Assembly: GCF_025141175.1 (NCBI RefSeq)
Contig: NZ_CP081157.1
Coordinates: forward strand, 53,404 to 117,403
Source of the DNA: Jannaschia sp. M317
GTDB taxonomy: Bacteria > Pseudomonadota > Alphaproteobacteria > Rhodobacterales > Rhodobacteraceae
Direction: 5' to 3'
DNA: 64,000 bases
The notes below the pieces were generated by a model, which saw only the letters and a program-made list of their open reading frames with translations, had not been told where the DNA came from and did not search any database. The translations under genes were made by a program, and so were the position numbers. Of this stretch, positions 49,006-58,447 are shown piece by piece. Positions within the stretch are counted from its first letter, which is position 1. The number at the start of each line of letters is the position of its first letter.

Positions 49006-51462
49006 ATGAACGTTCGAGAAAAGACGATACCCCTCGTTCGCGACCCTGTTTGCGGCATGGAGGTGAACCCGTCCGGTGGTGAGCCCGTGCACGTGCATGA
49101 CGATCACCGTTATCACTTTTGCTCCGATCGTTGCCGCGATCGCTTTGCCGTCGCGCCGGCGGATTACGTGGAAGCGACGGATCCCGTCTGCGGCATGGCC
49201 GTCAATCGTGCCGCAGCCGAGCATCTGTCGCGCCATGACGACGAGGTTTTCTATCTTTGCTCAACGCCCTGCAAGGAACGGTTCGAGGCTACACCCGACA
49301 CCTACCTCAAGGGCAGGCCCACGCCGGAGCCGATGCCGGCAGGCACCACCTACACTTGTCCCATGCATCCCGAGGTCGAGCAGGTCGGACCCGGCGAGTG
49401 CCCGATCTGCGGCATGGCGCTGGAACCCAAGGGCGTGCCGCCGGTCGACGATGGGCCAAATCCGGAACTCGTGGATTTCACCCGCCGCTTCTGGGTCGGC
49501 GCGGTGCTGTCGGCGCCCCTGGTCATCATCGCCATGGGGCCGATGGTCGGGCTGCATGTCGAGAGCTTCATCGCCGCGCGCGCGGTGCGCTGGTTCGAGC
49601 TGATCATTGCCACGCCCGCCATCCTGTATGCCGGCTGGCCATTCATCGTCCGGGGTTGGCGGTCTTTTCGGACTTGGAACCTTAACATGTTCAGCCTGAT
49701 CGCGATGGGGGTGGTTGCCGCCTACTTGTTCAGTGCCGTGGCGGTGATCGCGCCGGGACTTTTCCCCGCAGGCTTCCGCGACCCCCTGAGCGGACAGGTC
49801 GGCGTCTATTTCGAGGCCGGGGCGGTGATCGTCACTCTGGTGCTTCTGGGCCAGATCCTGGAGCTTCGGGCGCGCGAGCGTACCGGCTCGGCGATCCGGG
49901 CGCTGCTGGATCTGGCGGCCAAGACGGCACGGGTGATCCGCTCCGACGGTAGCGAGGCCGAGGTCTCACTGGAAGAGATCGCAGTGGGCAACCGGGTGCG
50001 CGTCCGCCCCGGCGAGAAGGTGCCCGTCGATGGCGAGGTGGTCGAGGGATCCTCCTCCGTCGACGAATCGATGATCACGGGCGAGCCGGTGCCTGTCCAG
50101 AAGGCACCGGGCGACGCGGTGACGGGCGCGACCATCAACGGCACCGGGTCGCTGGTGATCGAGGCGCGGCGCGTCGGGTCCGACACGATGCTGGCGCGGA
50201 TCGTGGACATGGTGGCGGCGGCGCAGCGCTCGCGCGCGCCGATCCAGAAGCTGGCCGACACGGTGGCGGGCCGCTTCGTGCCCGCGGTCATCGCGATCGC
50301 CGTGCTGGCCTTCGTCGCTTGGGCGATTTGGGGCCCGGCGCCGGCGCTGGCCTACGCGCTGGTGTCGGCCATCGCGGTGCTGATCATCGCCTGTCCCTGC
50401 GCGCTCGGGCTGGCGACGCCGATGTCGATCATGACGGCGACGGGGCGCGGTGCGCAGGCGGGCGTATTGATCAAGAACGCCGAGGCGCTGGAGGGCTTCG
50501 CCAAGGTCGACACGCTGATCGTGGATAAGACCGGCACGCTGACGCAGGGCAAGCCCGAGCTGGTGGCCGTGCTGCCCGAGGGCGGCATGGAGGAGGCGGA
50601 GCTGCTGCGCCTCGCTGCCGCCCTGGAGCGCGGGTCGGAGCATCCGCTGGCCGAGGCCATCGTGCGCGGCGCCGAGGCGGGAGGCCTGTCGCTGCCCCAA
50701 GCTGAGGACTTCGAGGCAGTGACGGGCATGGGCGTGCAGGGCACCGTCGAGGGACGCGCCGTCGCGCTCGGCAACGCCCGGATGCTGGAGGGGCTGGGGC
50801 TGGACGCTACGGGGGCCACGGCCGAGGCGGGTGCGCGCCGCGACCAAGGCGAGACGGTGATGTTCGTCGTGATCGACGGCGCCCCCGCCGGCCTGGTCGC
50901 GGTGGCTGACCCGATCAAGGAGACCACGGCCGAGGCGCTGGCCGAGCTGCGCCGGCTGGGTCTGCGCATCGTCATGGCCACGGGCGACAACGCCCGCACG
51001 GCGCGCGCGGTGGCGAACCGGCTGGGCATCGACGAGGTCCGCGCCGACGTGCTGCCCGAGGACAAGGCGGCTCTGGTGGAAGAGCTGCGCGCCGGCGGCG
51101 CGCGCGTCGCCATGGCCGGCGACGGGGTGAACGACGCGCCGGCGCTGGCGGCGGCCGATGTGGGCATCGCCATGGGCACCGGCGCCGACGTGGCCATCGA
51201 GAGCGCGGGCGTGACCCTGGTCAAGGGCGACCTGAACGGCATCGTGCGCGCGCGGCGACTGGCGGTGGCGACGATGCGAAACATCCGCCAGAACCTGTTC
51301 TTCGCGCTGGCCTACAACGCCGCCGGCGTGCCGGTGGCGGCAGGGGTACTCTATCCGTTCCTCGGCGTGCTGATCTCGCCCATCTTCGCCGCTGCGGCCA
51401 TGAGCCTGTCCTCGGTCTCGGTGATCGGCAACGCGCTGCGGCTCAGGGGGGTGCGGCTCTAG
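49006..51462 (+). CDS. copA: Cu(I)-translocating P1B-type ATPase with YHS and HMBD domains
   Basis: 818 residues. Two YHS-type domains open the protein ([14 protein letters not shown] and [14 protein letters not shown], each followed by a second Cys motif), then a heavy-metal-binding HMBD ([10 protein letters not shown] then [10 protein letters not shown]). There is no HMA domain. The core has [12 protein letters not shown] (CPC), [34 protein letters not shown] and the Cu(I)-type membrane residues [12 protein letters not shown] and [15 protein letters not shown]. It exports Cu(I) from the cytoplasm. AGGAGG directly before the ATG at 49006 fixes the start. It is driven by CueR-type promoter a, and its 3' end overlaps the VTT gene by 4 bases. 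Confidence 0.94.
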   Translation: MNVREKTIPLVRDPVCGMEVNPSGGEPVHVHDDHRYHFCSDRCRDRFAVAPADYVEATDPVCGMAVNRAAAEHLSRHDDEVFYLCSTPCKERFEATPDTYLKGRPTPEPMPAGTTYTCPMHPEVEQVGPGECPICGMALEPKGVPPVDDGPNPELVDFTRRFWVGAVLSAPLVIIAMGPMVGLHVESFIAARAVRWFELIIATPAILYAGWPFIVRGWRSFRTWNLNMFSLIAMGVVAAYLFSAVAVIAPGLFPAGFRDPLSGQVGVYFEAGAVIVTLVLLGQILELRARERTGSAIRALLDLAAKTARVIRSDGSEAEVSLEEIAVGNRVRVRPGEKVPVDGEVVEGSSSVDESMITGEPVPVQKAPGDAVTGATINGTGSLVIEARRVGSDTMLARIVDMVAAAQRSRAPIQKLADTVAGRFVPAVIAIAVLAFVAWAIWGPAPALAYALVSAIAVLIIACPCALGLATPMSIMTATGRGAQAGVLIKNAEALEGFAKVDTLIVDKTGTLTQGKPELVAVLPEGGMEEAELLRLAAALERGSEHPLAEAIVRGAEAGGLSLPQAEDFEAVTGMGVQGTVEGRAVALGNARMLEGLGLDATGATAEAGARRDQGETVMFVVIDGAPAGLVAVADPIKETTAEALAELRRLGLRIVMATGDNARTARAVANRLGIDEVRADVLPEDKAALVEELRAGGARVAMAGDGVNDAPALAAADVGIAMGTGADVAIESAGVTLVKGDLNGIVRARRLAVATMRNIRQNLFFALAYNAAGVPVAAGVLYPFLGVLISPIFAAAAMSLSSVSVIGNALRLRGVRL

Positions 51463-52136
51463 CCGCGCCGTCTGCGCCACGCCGCCCAGGCCAGGGGCAA
51501 GCCGGTGACGAGGCCCAGGCCCAGAACTGCCAGTCCCGCGCGCGTCGCGCTCTCACCGGTCAGGGCACCCCCAAAATGAGTCAGCAGGAACGAGGCCGGG
51601 AGGACGCCCGCGAGCGTGGCCAGGAAGAACCGCCAGGGCCGCAGCACCGTCAGCCCTGCCGCATAGGAGATCAGGTCGAAGGACACGAAGGGCAGCAGGC
51701 GGCTGACGAAGACCGTGCCCATCAGCGCCCATTGCGATCCGGCGAGGCCCTGCGTGATTCGGTCGCCGAAGCGTCGTCGCATCGCCTCGGCCCCCAGGGC
51801 GCGGGCGATGGCGAAGGCGATCATCGCTCCTGCCTGCGCGCCTGCGACCACGATCAGTGTGCCCCACCAGTGTCCGTAGGCCGCTCCCGCCACCAGCGCG
51901 ATAGGAGCCGAGGGAATGGGGCTTGCCACGATCGCGGCCGTCATCAGCGCGATCAGCAGCAGGGGTCCCCAAGGCCCGGCCCGCGCGACCAGGTCGGTCA
52001 GCGCGCCCTCCCCCACCAGGCCGCTAACAGTATCGCCCAATGGGGTGAGCCAGAGCAGGACCACGGCCGCCACCACCAGGGCGGCGGCGAGCATGAGAAG
52101 ACGTAAGGGGCGGCGGGGAGCGGTGGTGTCAGGCAT
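51459..52136 (-). CDS. VTT-domain (TVP38/TMEM64, DedA-superfamily) membrane protein
   Basis: 225 residues with about five membrane helices and the VTT pattern [20 protein letters not shown], then [20 protein letters not shown] and [15 protein letters not shown]38/TMEM64 proteins are lipid or metal-related membrane transporters of uncertain substrate; a MerA-associated member is known from mercury operons. The ATG at 52136 is chosen because the long upstream extension crosses the CueR-type promoter at 52162-52192. The gene is convergent with copA and divergent from the L,D-transpeptidase. Confidence 0.82.
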   Translation of the reverse strand: MPDTTAPRRPLRLLMLAAALVVAAVVLLWLTPLGDTVSGLVGEGALTDLVARAGPWGPLLLIALMTAAIVASPIPSAPIALVAGAAYGHWWGTLIVVAGAQAGAMIAFAIARALGAEAMRRRFGDRITQGLAGSQWALMGTVFVSRLLPFVSFDLISYAAGLTVLRPWRFFLATLAGVLPASFLLTHFGGALTGESATRAGLAVLGLGLVTGLPLAWAAWRRRRG

Positions 52137-52161
52137 GGAGAAATTCCTGTGGAACTTGGAG

Positions 52162-52192
52162 CAGGTGGGAGCTTCCCCCGCGGGAGGGTCAA
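52162..52192 (-). promoter_or_regulatory. CueR-type promoter b (for the VTT gene)
   Basis: On the minus strand: -35 TTGACC (52187-52192), 19-bp spacer CTCCCGCGGGGGAAGCTCC, -10 CACCTG (52162-52167). CTCCCGC/GCGGGGG forms the dyad. Confidence 0.75.
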
Positions 52193-52227
52193 GCGTCCCG
52201 TTCACGGTACCGTGATCGCATAGGGCG

Positions 52228-52258
52228 TTGACCTTCCGGCGGGGGAACACGCGATCGG
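52228..52258 (+). promoter_or_regulatory. CueR-type promoter c (for the 52309 L,D-transpeptidase)
   Basis: -35 TTGACC at 52228-52233, 19-bp spacer TTCCGGCGGGGGAACACGC, -10 GATCGG at 52253-52258. It faces away from promoter b, 36 bases away, giving a divergent pair. Any longer start of the downstream gene would lie inside the -35 and is rejected. Confidence 0.72.
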
Positions 52259-52308
52259 TCTTCGCAAGTTCAAATCACCGGCGAAGCGTGGAACAGGCAG
52301 GAGGACCG

Positions 52309-52908
52309 ATGCAGGACCAGAACACGAAGATGCAGGACCAGAACACGAACCCGAAACGACATAGCCGACGCGCGTTCCTCGCGGGCGCGGCCGCTGGAGC
52401 CACCCTGATGGCCGCTCCCCCGGTATTGGCTTCGCAGGACGAGGTGCGGCGCAACCTCGCCAGCTTTCGCGTCCACGACTGGCGCGACCATTGGGACGAG
52501 CTTGGCGCGGGCGTGATCCTGTCCGACACCATGTCGCGCATGCTTCAGCACTGGGATGCAAATGGGCGAATGACGGTCTACCCGACCTCCGTGCCCATGA
52601 CCGACGAGCTGACACGGCGGGGCCATACCGAGGTGGTCCGCAAGAAGGTCGCCCCCTCCTGGACGCCTACGTCGAATATGCGCGAGCGCGACCCCTCGCT
52701 TCCCCAACGGGTCGAGGGCGGCGCGCCGAACAACCCGCTCGGCACGCATGCTCTCTACCTCACCTGGCCGGCCTACCTGATCCACGGCACGCACGACACG
52801 CGCAAGATCGGACGGCGGTCGTCCTCGGGCTGCATCGGCCTCTACAATCAGCAGATCGCCGAACTCTTCTCCCGCGTGCCCGTCGGCGTGAAAGTCAGGC
52901 TCATCTGA
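52309..52908 (+). CDS. L,D-transpeptidase (YkuD domain), Tat-exported
   Basis: 199 residues. The first 14 residues are a repeated segment (MQDQNTK, MQDQNTN) coded by a 21-base tandem duplication, so the original start may be the second Met (52330). A twin-arginine signal follows (HSRRAFLAGAAAGATLMAA). The YkuD domain has YLIHGTHDTRKIGRRSSSGC with the His and Cys of the active site. It resembles the 10623 enzyme in size and layout. CAGGAGG before the ATG at 52309 gives a ribosome binding site. It is driven by CueR-type promoter c, so it would be copper-inducible. Confidence 0.86.
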   Translation: MQDQNTKMQDQNTNPKRHSRRAFLAGAAAGATLMAAPPVLASQDEVRRNLASFRVHDWRDHWDELGAGVILSDTMSRMLQHWDANGRMTVYPTSVPMTDELTRRGHTEVVRKKVAPSWTPTSNMRERDPSLPQRVEGGAPNNPLGTHALYLTWPAYLIHGTHDTRKIGRRSSSGCIGLYNQQIAELFSRVPVGVKVRLI

Positions 52909-52941
52909 CGTGCGCGTTCCAGAGGCGGCGCGGCCTTCAAA

Positions 52942-52959
52942 CCCGTACTTGAGTGCGGG
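52942..52959 (+). terminator. Hairpin after the L,D-transpeptidase
   Basis: CCCGTACT (52942-52949) pairs with AGTGCGGG (52952-52959), with one T-G pair, followed by CTGCCTTTTAA. It lies 34 bases after the stop and 21 bases before the permease start. Confidence 0.5.
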
Positions 52960-52980
52960 CTGCCTTTTAAGGGAACTTCG

Positions 52981-54315
52981 ATGAAATCTGAATATGTGCC
53001 GGACAGCATCTCGCTTGCCGGAGCGATCGCCATGGGGACAGGGGTCATGATCGGCGCGGGGATCTTCGCCCTGACGGGGCAAATCGCCCAGCTCGCCGGT
53101 CCCCTCTTCCCGCTCTCGTTCGTAGCGGGCGCGTTCGTCACCGCGTTTAGCGCCTATACTTACATCAAGATGTCGAACGCCTACCCCTCGGCGGGTGGAA
53201 TCGCGATGATCCTAGAGAAGGCCTATGGCCCGACGATCGTCGCCGCCGGCGCGGCCCTGCTGATGGCGCTTTCGATGGTCATCAACGAAAGCCTCGTCGC
53301 GCGGACCTTCGCGACCTACCTGCTGCGAGGACTGGGCGTCGACCCGGATGGCTGGCTCGTTCCCGCGCTCGGCGTGGGTCTCATCGTCTTCGCCTACCTG
53401 ATCAACGCGGCCGGGAACCGGTCGGTAGGGCTGTTCTCGATCGTCATGGCCGTCCTGAAGGTCTGCGGCATTGCGCTGTTTGGCGTTGCGGCACTTTGGG
53501 CGGGCGGCGTCTCGTTCGAGGCCGCTTCCGGGGGAGAAACGACGGCCGCGCCAAGGTTCCTGGCATCCGTGGCTCTTTCAATCCTCGCGTTCAAAGGGTT
53601 CACGACGATCACCAACAGCGGTGCCGAGATCACCGATCCGCATCGTAATGTCGGGCGAGCAATCCTGTATTCGATCGGCATCTGCGTCGTGGTTTATCTC
53701 CTTGTGGCTTTCGCGGTCGGCTCGAACTTAACGCTTGCAGAGATCGTCGCAGCGAAGGATTACGCCCTTGCCGAAGCAGCCGGCCCGACTCTGGGACGGA
53801 CCGGCTTCTATCTGACCGTGGCCTTGGCGCTGATCGCCACATCGTCCGGCATCATCGCAAGTGTCTTCGCTGTGTCGCGCATGTTGGCCATGCTCACGGA
53901 GATGCGTCTGATCCCGCACAGCCATTTCGGAATGCCCGGGGTCATCCGCGACCATACGCTCGTCTATACGGTCGTCATTGCGGCATTCCTGACCGTGTTC
54001 TTCGACCTTGCGCGGATCGCTTCGCTCGGCGCTTTCTTCTATCTCGTCATGGATATGATCATCCACTGGGGGGTGTTCCGACATCAGCGTCGCGAGGTCG
54101 GGGCCGCCGGATGGGTCCTGCTGTGCGCGATCTCTCTGGACCTTGTCGTCCTCGGTGCCTTCTCTTGGCTCAAATGGCAAACCGATCCGCTGATCGTCTT
54201 CGTAGCGATCGGGATGATGGCGGCGGTCTTCATCTTCGTCGGTGTCTTCCTGCGGGTGCGGCCCGCAGATGGCAGGGCCGACGCGGCCCTGCCTCACGAT
54301 CACGGAAAATCTTGA
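52981..54315 (+). CDS. APC-superfamily permease (amino acid/amine type)
   Basis: 444 residues, about twelve membrane helices. It starts ISLAGAIAMGTGVMIGAGIF, the TM1 glycine-rich motif of the APC family, and continues with LSILAFKGFTTITNSGAEI in TM6, a typical substrate-contact helix, and EITDPHRNVGRAI. Substrate unknown. Metal islands rarely carry such permeases; a role in importing Cys/His, amines or a similar solute under copper stress is possible. The C-terminus ends PHDHGKS. AAGGGAACTTCG precedes the ATG. Confidence 0.82.
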   Translation: MKSEYVPDSISLAGAIAMGTGVMIGAGIFALTGQIAQLAGPLFPLSFVAGAFVTAFSAYTYIKMSNAYPSAGGIAMILEKAYGPTIVAAGAALLMALSMVINESLVARTFATYLLRGLGVDPDGWLVPALGVGLIVFAYLINAAGNRSVGLFSIVMAVLKVCGIALFGVAALWAGGVSFEAASGGETTAAPRFLASVALSILAFKGFTTITNSGAEITDPHRNVGRAILYSIGICVVVYLLVAFAVGSNLTLAEIVAAKDYALAEAAGPTLGRTGFYLTVALALIATSSGIIASVFAVSRMLAMLTEMRLIPHSHFGMPGVIRDHTLVYTVVIAAFLTVFFDLARIASLGAFFYLVMDMIIHWGVFRHQRREVGAAGWVLLCAISLDLVVLGAFSWLKWQTDPLIVFVAIGMMAAVFIFVGVFLRVRPADGRADAALPHDHGKS

Positions 54316-54381
54316 ACACCCGCTCGATAAGCGTCGCATGGTTCTCGGACGCCGTCACGTGAAGCCAAGCGGGCGCGGGCC

Positions 54382-55622
54382 TCAGTTCGCCGTGACATGC
54401 ATGATCGAGCCGTTCTCGAAATCGGTAAGGAACACGATCGAGCCGTCGGCCAGCACGTCCACGTCGCGCACGCGGCCCTGGTTGCGCAGCAGGCGCTCCT
54501 CCTCGGCGACGTAGCCGTCCTCGCCGAAGGTCAGCCGCACTAGACCGCCGGGATAGAGCGAGCCGATCAGGAGGTCGCCTTCCCATTGCGGGAACATCTC
54601 GCCCGTGACGAAGTTCGCGCCGCCCGGCGCGATCACCGGATCCCAGAAATAGAGCGGCTGCTCCATCCCCTCCATGCTGGCCTCGCCGGTCCCGACCAGC
54701 TCGCCCTCGTACTGCTCGCCGTAGGAGACCAGCGGCCAGCCGTAGTTCGCCCCCGGCGCGGGCTTGTTGACCTCGTCGCCCCCGGCAGGCCCGTGCTCCA
54801 GCACGAAGAGGCTGCCGTCGGGGGCGAGGTCGGCGCCCTGGATGTTGCGGTGGCCGAGCGATCAGATCGCGTCGTCCCCCGCGCGGCCGACGAAGGGATT
54901 GTCCTCGGGGATCGAGCCGTCGAGGTTCACGCGGATCACCTTGCCGTAGGTTCGGTCCATGTCCTGCGCGTAGTCGCGATACTGCTCCGTGAAGTGCTCG
55001 CCGGTGGTGATGAACACCGTGCCGTCGCCGGGGAAGACGAGGCGCGAGCCGTAATGCATCGCTGCATCCGAAGGGGGCGACTGGACCCAGATGTCCTCGA
55101 CGTCGGTCAGCTCGGTCATGTCGTCGGAAAGCACGCCGCGCGCGGCGGCCGTGGCGGACATGCCGTCGCCCATCGGCTTGGAATAGGTAAGGTAGATCAT
55201 GCGGTCCTCGGCGAAGTCCGGCCCCGCCTTCACGTCCAGCAGGCCCGCCTGCGTGGCCCAGCCGGTCGACGGTTCGGCGTTGTAGACCTCCGGCACGCCG
55301 GCGATCGGGTCGTGGACGGTGCCGCCCGTCGTGACGTGGCGCAGGCGGCCGGGCCGCTCGGTCACGAGGAACGAGCCGTCAGGCAGCTGGTCGATGCCCC
55401 AGGGGTGGACCAGCCCGCCGGCCAGCAGCGCGGTCGAGGTCGAGGCGCTGCCCTCGACCAGCTGGGCGCGGAACTGGGCGTCGAAGGCGGGATCGAAATC
55501 GGTGTTGCGGTTGCCCCAGGTGAACGTGACGTCGGTCTCGCCATGGCCGGGGGGGCGATGGCCGGGGCCGCCGTCACGCCCAGAAGCAGCATGGCGAGGG
55601 GGGCTTTGAATGTCGGATGCAT
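54382..55622 (-). pseudogene. PQQ-dependent sugar dehydrogenase (YliI/sorbosone type), inactivated
   Basis: The ATG at 55622 opens a signal peptide (MHPTFKAPLAMLLLGVTAA). A run of seven G residues at 55549-55555 then shifts the frame; with eight the protein would read on into HGETDVTFTWGNRNTDFDPA. The body has LLAGGLVHPWGIDQLPDG and VTERPGRLRHV, then GSRLVFPGDGTVFITTGEH and GANYGWPLVSYGEQYEGE, as in soluble aldose dehydrogenases. A TGA at 54862-54864 sits where DAIWSLGHRN should have Trp. Two lesions, so no full-length enzyme is expected. The frameshift alone could be a homopolymer error or slippage site. It has its own CueR-like promoter. Confidence 0.75.
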
Positions 55623-55667
55623 CGGAATGGTCCTCCTGTCGGGGCGGGAATGATCGCGCGGCGACAG

Positions 55668-55698
55668 CCAAACGCATCTTCCAGCGCGGGAGGGTTCC
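55668..55698 (-). promoter_or_regulatory. CueR-like promoter f (for the PQQ dehydrogenase pseudogene)
   Basis: On the minus strand: GGAACC (55693-55698), 19-bp spacer CTCCCGCGCTGGAAGATGC, GTTTGG (55668-55673). The dyad CTCCCGCGCTGGAAG matches sites b and d, but the -35 is weak. Confidence 0.5.
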
Positions 55699-55742
55699 AT
55701 GCGGGCGTGCCGCGCCGCCCCCGGGGACGGCGCGGCGGACGC

Positions 55743-56021
55743 TCAGCGCAGCTCGGTCACGGTGAGTTTGCCGTTCACGCGGTCGACCGCGAACTCGACG
55801 GCGGTGCCTTCGGCGAGCCGTTCGGCCATGGCCGGTTCGGCCAGCACGAAGACCATCGTCATCGCCGGCATGTCGAGATTGGTCAGCTCTTCGTGGATCA
55901 GCGTTACCTTGCCGGCCTCCGCGTCGAGCTTCTTGACTGTTGCCTTGACGAAATGGGCGTCGGCCAAGGCCGGCGCGGACGTGAGGGCAAGCGCGGCGAG
56001 AAGGGGTATCAGTCGTTTCAT
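55743..56021 (-). CDS. CusF-like periplasmic copper-binding protein
   Basis: 92 residues with a signal peptide ending PALADA and the CusF fold. LIHEELTNLDMPAMTMVF has the Met pair (MPAMTM) and the preceding His of the Cu(I)/Ag(I) site. CusF carries Cu(I) to a CusCBA efflux pump in other bacteria; here no CusA/B is in view. It sits between the broken dehydrogenase and two cupredoxin genes, and it is probably the last gene of the minus-strand copper operon. Confidence 0.85.
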   Translation of the reverse strand: MKRLIPLLAALALTSAPALADAHFVKATVKKLDAEAGKVTLIHEELTNLDMPAMTMVFVLAEPAMAERLAEGTAVEFAVDRVNGKLTVTELR

Positions 56022-56039
56022 GGGGTTTGCTCCAGGGTT

Positions 56040-56516
56040 CTAGTTGACGGAAACGGGGCCGTGCATGCCGGACTCGTAATGGCCGGGCAGCAGGCAGGCG
56101 AACTCGAAGCCGCCGGCCTTCGAGAAGGTCCAGACGATTTCGGAGCTCTCGCCCGGCTCGAGGCGCACGGCGTTCGGGTCGTCGTGCTCCATTTCGGGGA
56201 AGCGCTCCATCAGCGCCTTGTGCTCGGCATTCTTCTCCAGGCTGTCGAGCACGAATTCATGCGTCGACATCCCGGCATTGGTGATGACGAAGCGGACGGT
56301 CTCGCCTTCCGCGAAGGACAGGTCGCCCGGCTCGAACACCATCTCGCCGGTGTCCAGCTCGCGCATCGTCATCTCGACGGCGCGTGTCGCTTCGGCGGCT
56401 TTGCCGGGACGACCGGCCGCCATTTCGTCGTCATGCCCGTGCTCGCCGGTGCCTGCGGCGAGGGCGGGCATGCTGAGCGACACCAGCAGGGTCGTCAGGA
56501 TCGTAAGTCTGGTCAT
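56040..56516 (-). CDS. Exported cupredoxin (type 1 copper protein)
   Basis: 158 residues with a signal peptide (LTILTTLLVSLSMPALAA) and a His-rich linker (GEHGHDDEM). The type 1 copper ligands are visible: His in GMSTHEFVLD, then Cys, His and Met in FEFACLLPGHYESGM. It would carry electrons or copper in the periplasm, perhaps for the multicopper oxidase. The ATG at 56516 starts the signal peptide. Its closest relative in the window is the next gene (56550). Confidence 0.87.
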   Translation of the reverse strand: MTRLTILTTLLVSLSMPALAAGTGEHGHDDEMAAGRPGKAAEATRAVEMTMRELDTGEMVFEPGDLSFAEGETVRFVITNAGMSTHEFVLDSLEKNAEHKALMERFPEMEHDDPNAVRLEPGESSEIVWTFSKAGGFEFACLLPGHYESGMHGPVSVN

Positions 56517-56549
56517 TTCAGGTCCTTCAGGTACCAAGGTTTGGGGGGT

Positions 56550-57044
56550 TCATTCGACGGTCAGACGACCGTTCATTCCGGCCTCGTAGTGGCCCGGAAT
56601 CAGGCAGGCGAACGCGAATTCGCCTTCGTTCGCGAACGTCCAGACGAGCGTCCGGACCGCACCCGGCGCGACCTGCGCCGCGTATCCGGCCTCGTGGATC
56701 ATCTCGCCCGCGCCGCGCATCGCTTCGCGGTGATCGGCGATCTCCTCGGGGCTCGCCATGACGAAGTCATGAGGCTGTGCGCCGTCGTTCGTCAGGACGA
56801 GACGGATCGTCTCACCGCGACGGATGTCGATGAATCCGACGTCGAAGGACATCGCCCCGTCCGGCGCATCCGCCATTGATATCTTTATCGTGCGGTCGAT
56901 CAGAACCGGTGCGCCCGGGTAGCCGATCGGTATCGAGGCGGAATGGAGGGCCGGACCCTCATGCTGTCCGAGATGGTATTGCGACGCCAAGGCTGGGGCG
57001 GCGAGCGTCCCGGACATGGCGAGGAGGATCAGTGTCTTCTTCAT
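56550..57044 (-). CDS. Second exported cupredoxin
   Basis: 164 residues with a signal peptide (MKKTLILLAMSGTLAAPALA). Type 1 ligands: His in GAQPHDFVMAS, then FAFACLIPGHYEAGMNG with Cys, His and Met. It is a diverged paralogue of the 56040 gene, lying 33 bases upstream of it. Duplication of the cupredoxin in one operon suggests two redox partners, for example the oxidase and the c-type cytochromes. Confidence 0.87.
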   Translation of the reverse strand: MKKTLILLAMSGTLAAPALASQYHLGQHEGPALHSASIPIGYPGAPVLIDRTIKISMADAPDGAMSFDVGFIDIRRGETIRLVLTNDGAQPHDFVMASPEEIADHREAMRGAGEMIHEAGYAAQVAPGAVRTLVWTFANEGEFAFACLIPGHYEAGMNGRLTVE

Positions 57045-57077
57045 CGTAAGACTTCCTTCTGCTCAAGTGTAGAAAGG

Positions 57078-58436
57078 TCAGTCGCGCATCGCCGGGGGCG
57101 GTGTCAGCACGGTCCGGGCGCTGTCCTGCCGGACCGGGTCGGGCAGGTCGCCCGTCCATTCCTGTGCCTCTGTGCCCGGCGGGTTCTCGTACCAGCCGGG
57201 ATCGGCGTAATCGTCGGGCGCGATCCCTTCGCGGACCTTCACCACCGAGAACATGCCGCCCATCTCCAGCGGCCCGTGCGGGCCCCAGCCCGCCATCATC
57301 GGCACCGTGTTGGCGGGCAGCTCCATGCTCATCTCGGCCATGTCGGCCATGCCGGCGGTTCCCATCGGCATGTATTCCGGCTGCTCGCGGCGGATCATCT
57401 GCGTCAGGCGGTCCTTGCGCGCGCCGATGAAGGTGGGGATGTCGTGGCCCATCGCGTTCATCGTGTGGTGCGACTTGTGGCAGTGGATCGCCCAATCGCC
57501 TTCGTGCACGGCGTCGAACTCGTAGGCGCGCATGCCGCCCACGGGGATGTCGATCGACACCTCGGGCCAGGCCGCCTCGGGCGGGACCCAGCCGCCGTCG
57601 GTGCAGGTCACCTTGAAGTCGTAGCCGTGCATGTGGATCGGGTGGTTCGTCATCGTCAGGTTGCCCACCCGCACCCGCACCCGGTCGCCCTTGTTCACGA
57701 CCAGAGGATCGATGTCCGGAAAGATCCGGCTGTTCCACGTCCAGAGGTTGAAGTCCGTCATCTCCATGATGCGGGGGATCTGGCTTCCGGGGTCGATGTC
57801 GTAGGCAGCCAGGATGAACGCGAAGTCGCGGTCCACGGGCATGAAGGCCGGGTCGCGCGGATGGACGATGAACAGGCCCATCATGCCCATGGCCATCTGG
57901 ACCATCTCGTCGCCGTGGGGGTGGTACATGAAGGTGCCGGACTTCACGAGGTCGAACTCGTAGGCGTAGGTCTTGCCTGGCGGGATCGCCTTCTGGCTCA
58001 GGCCCGCCACCCCGTCCATGCCCGAGGGAAGGATCAGGCCGTGCCAGTGGACAGTCGTGTGCTCGGGCAGGCGGTTGGTGACGAAGATGCGCACCCGGTC
58101 GCCTTCCACCGCCTCGATGGTCGGGCCGGTCGATTGGCCGTTGTAGCCCCAGAGCCGGGCCACCATGCCATCGGCCATCTCGCGCTCGACGGGCTCGGCG
58201 ATCAGATGGAACTCCTTCACGTTGCCATTCATGCGGAAGGGCAGCGACCAGCCGTTCAGGGTCACGACCGGGTTGTACGGCCGGCCCTGCACGGGCAACG
58301 GCGGTACGGCCGTGGCCGCGCCCCCGGCGACGGGTGCCTCGGGAACGGCGCCCTGCGAGGTCTGGGCCACCGCTTCGGCGGCCACCAGGGTAGCGCCGGC
58401 GGCGAGGAACCCCCGGCGGCTGAGATTCGAAGTCAT
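57078..58436 (-). CDS. Multicopper oxidase (CueO/CopA type), Tat-exported
   Basis: About 452 residues. A twin-arginine signal (NLSRRGFLAAGATLVAAEAV) is followed by three cupredoxin domains with the copper motifs HWHGL, HPHGDE, HPIHMHG and HCHKSHHTMNAMGH. The C-terminal domain contains MPMGTAGMADMAEMSMEL, a Met-rich stretch that may bind extra Cu(I). It oxidises Cu(I) to less toxic Cu(II) in the periplasm. The ATG at 58436 has GGAG 7 bases upstream. An ATG at 58442 is an alternative. It lies between the TolC-like gene and the cupredoxins. Confidence 0.9.
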   Translation of the reverse strand: MTSNLSRRGFLAAGATLVAAEAVAQTSQGAVPEAPVAGGAATAVPPLPVQGRPYNPVVTLNGWSLPFRMNGNVKEFHLIAEPVEREMADGMVARLWGYNGQSTGPTIEAVEGDRVRIFVTNRLPEHTTVHWHGLILPSGMDGVAGLSQKAIPPGKTYAYEFDLVKSGTFMYHPHGDEMVQMAMGMMGLFIVHPRDPAFMPVDRDFAFILAAYDIDPGSQIPRIMEMTDFNLWTWNSRIFPDIDPLVVNKGDRVRVRVGNLTMTNHPIHMHGYDFKVTCTDGGWVPPEAAWPEVSIDIPVGGMRAYEFDAVHEGDWAIHCHKSHHTMNAMGHDIPTFIGARKDRLTQMIRREQPEYMPMGTAGMADMAEMSMELPANTVPMMAGWGPHGPLEMGGMFSVVKVREGIAPDDYADPGWYENPPGTEAQEWTGDLPDPVRQDSARTVLTPPPAMRD

Positions 58437-58447
58437 GTCCATGCTCC

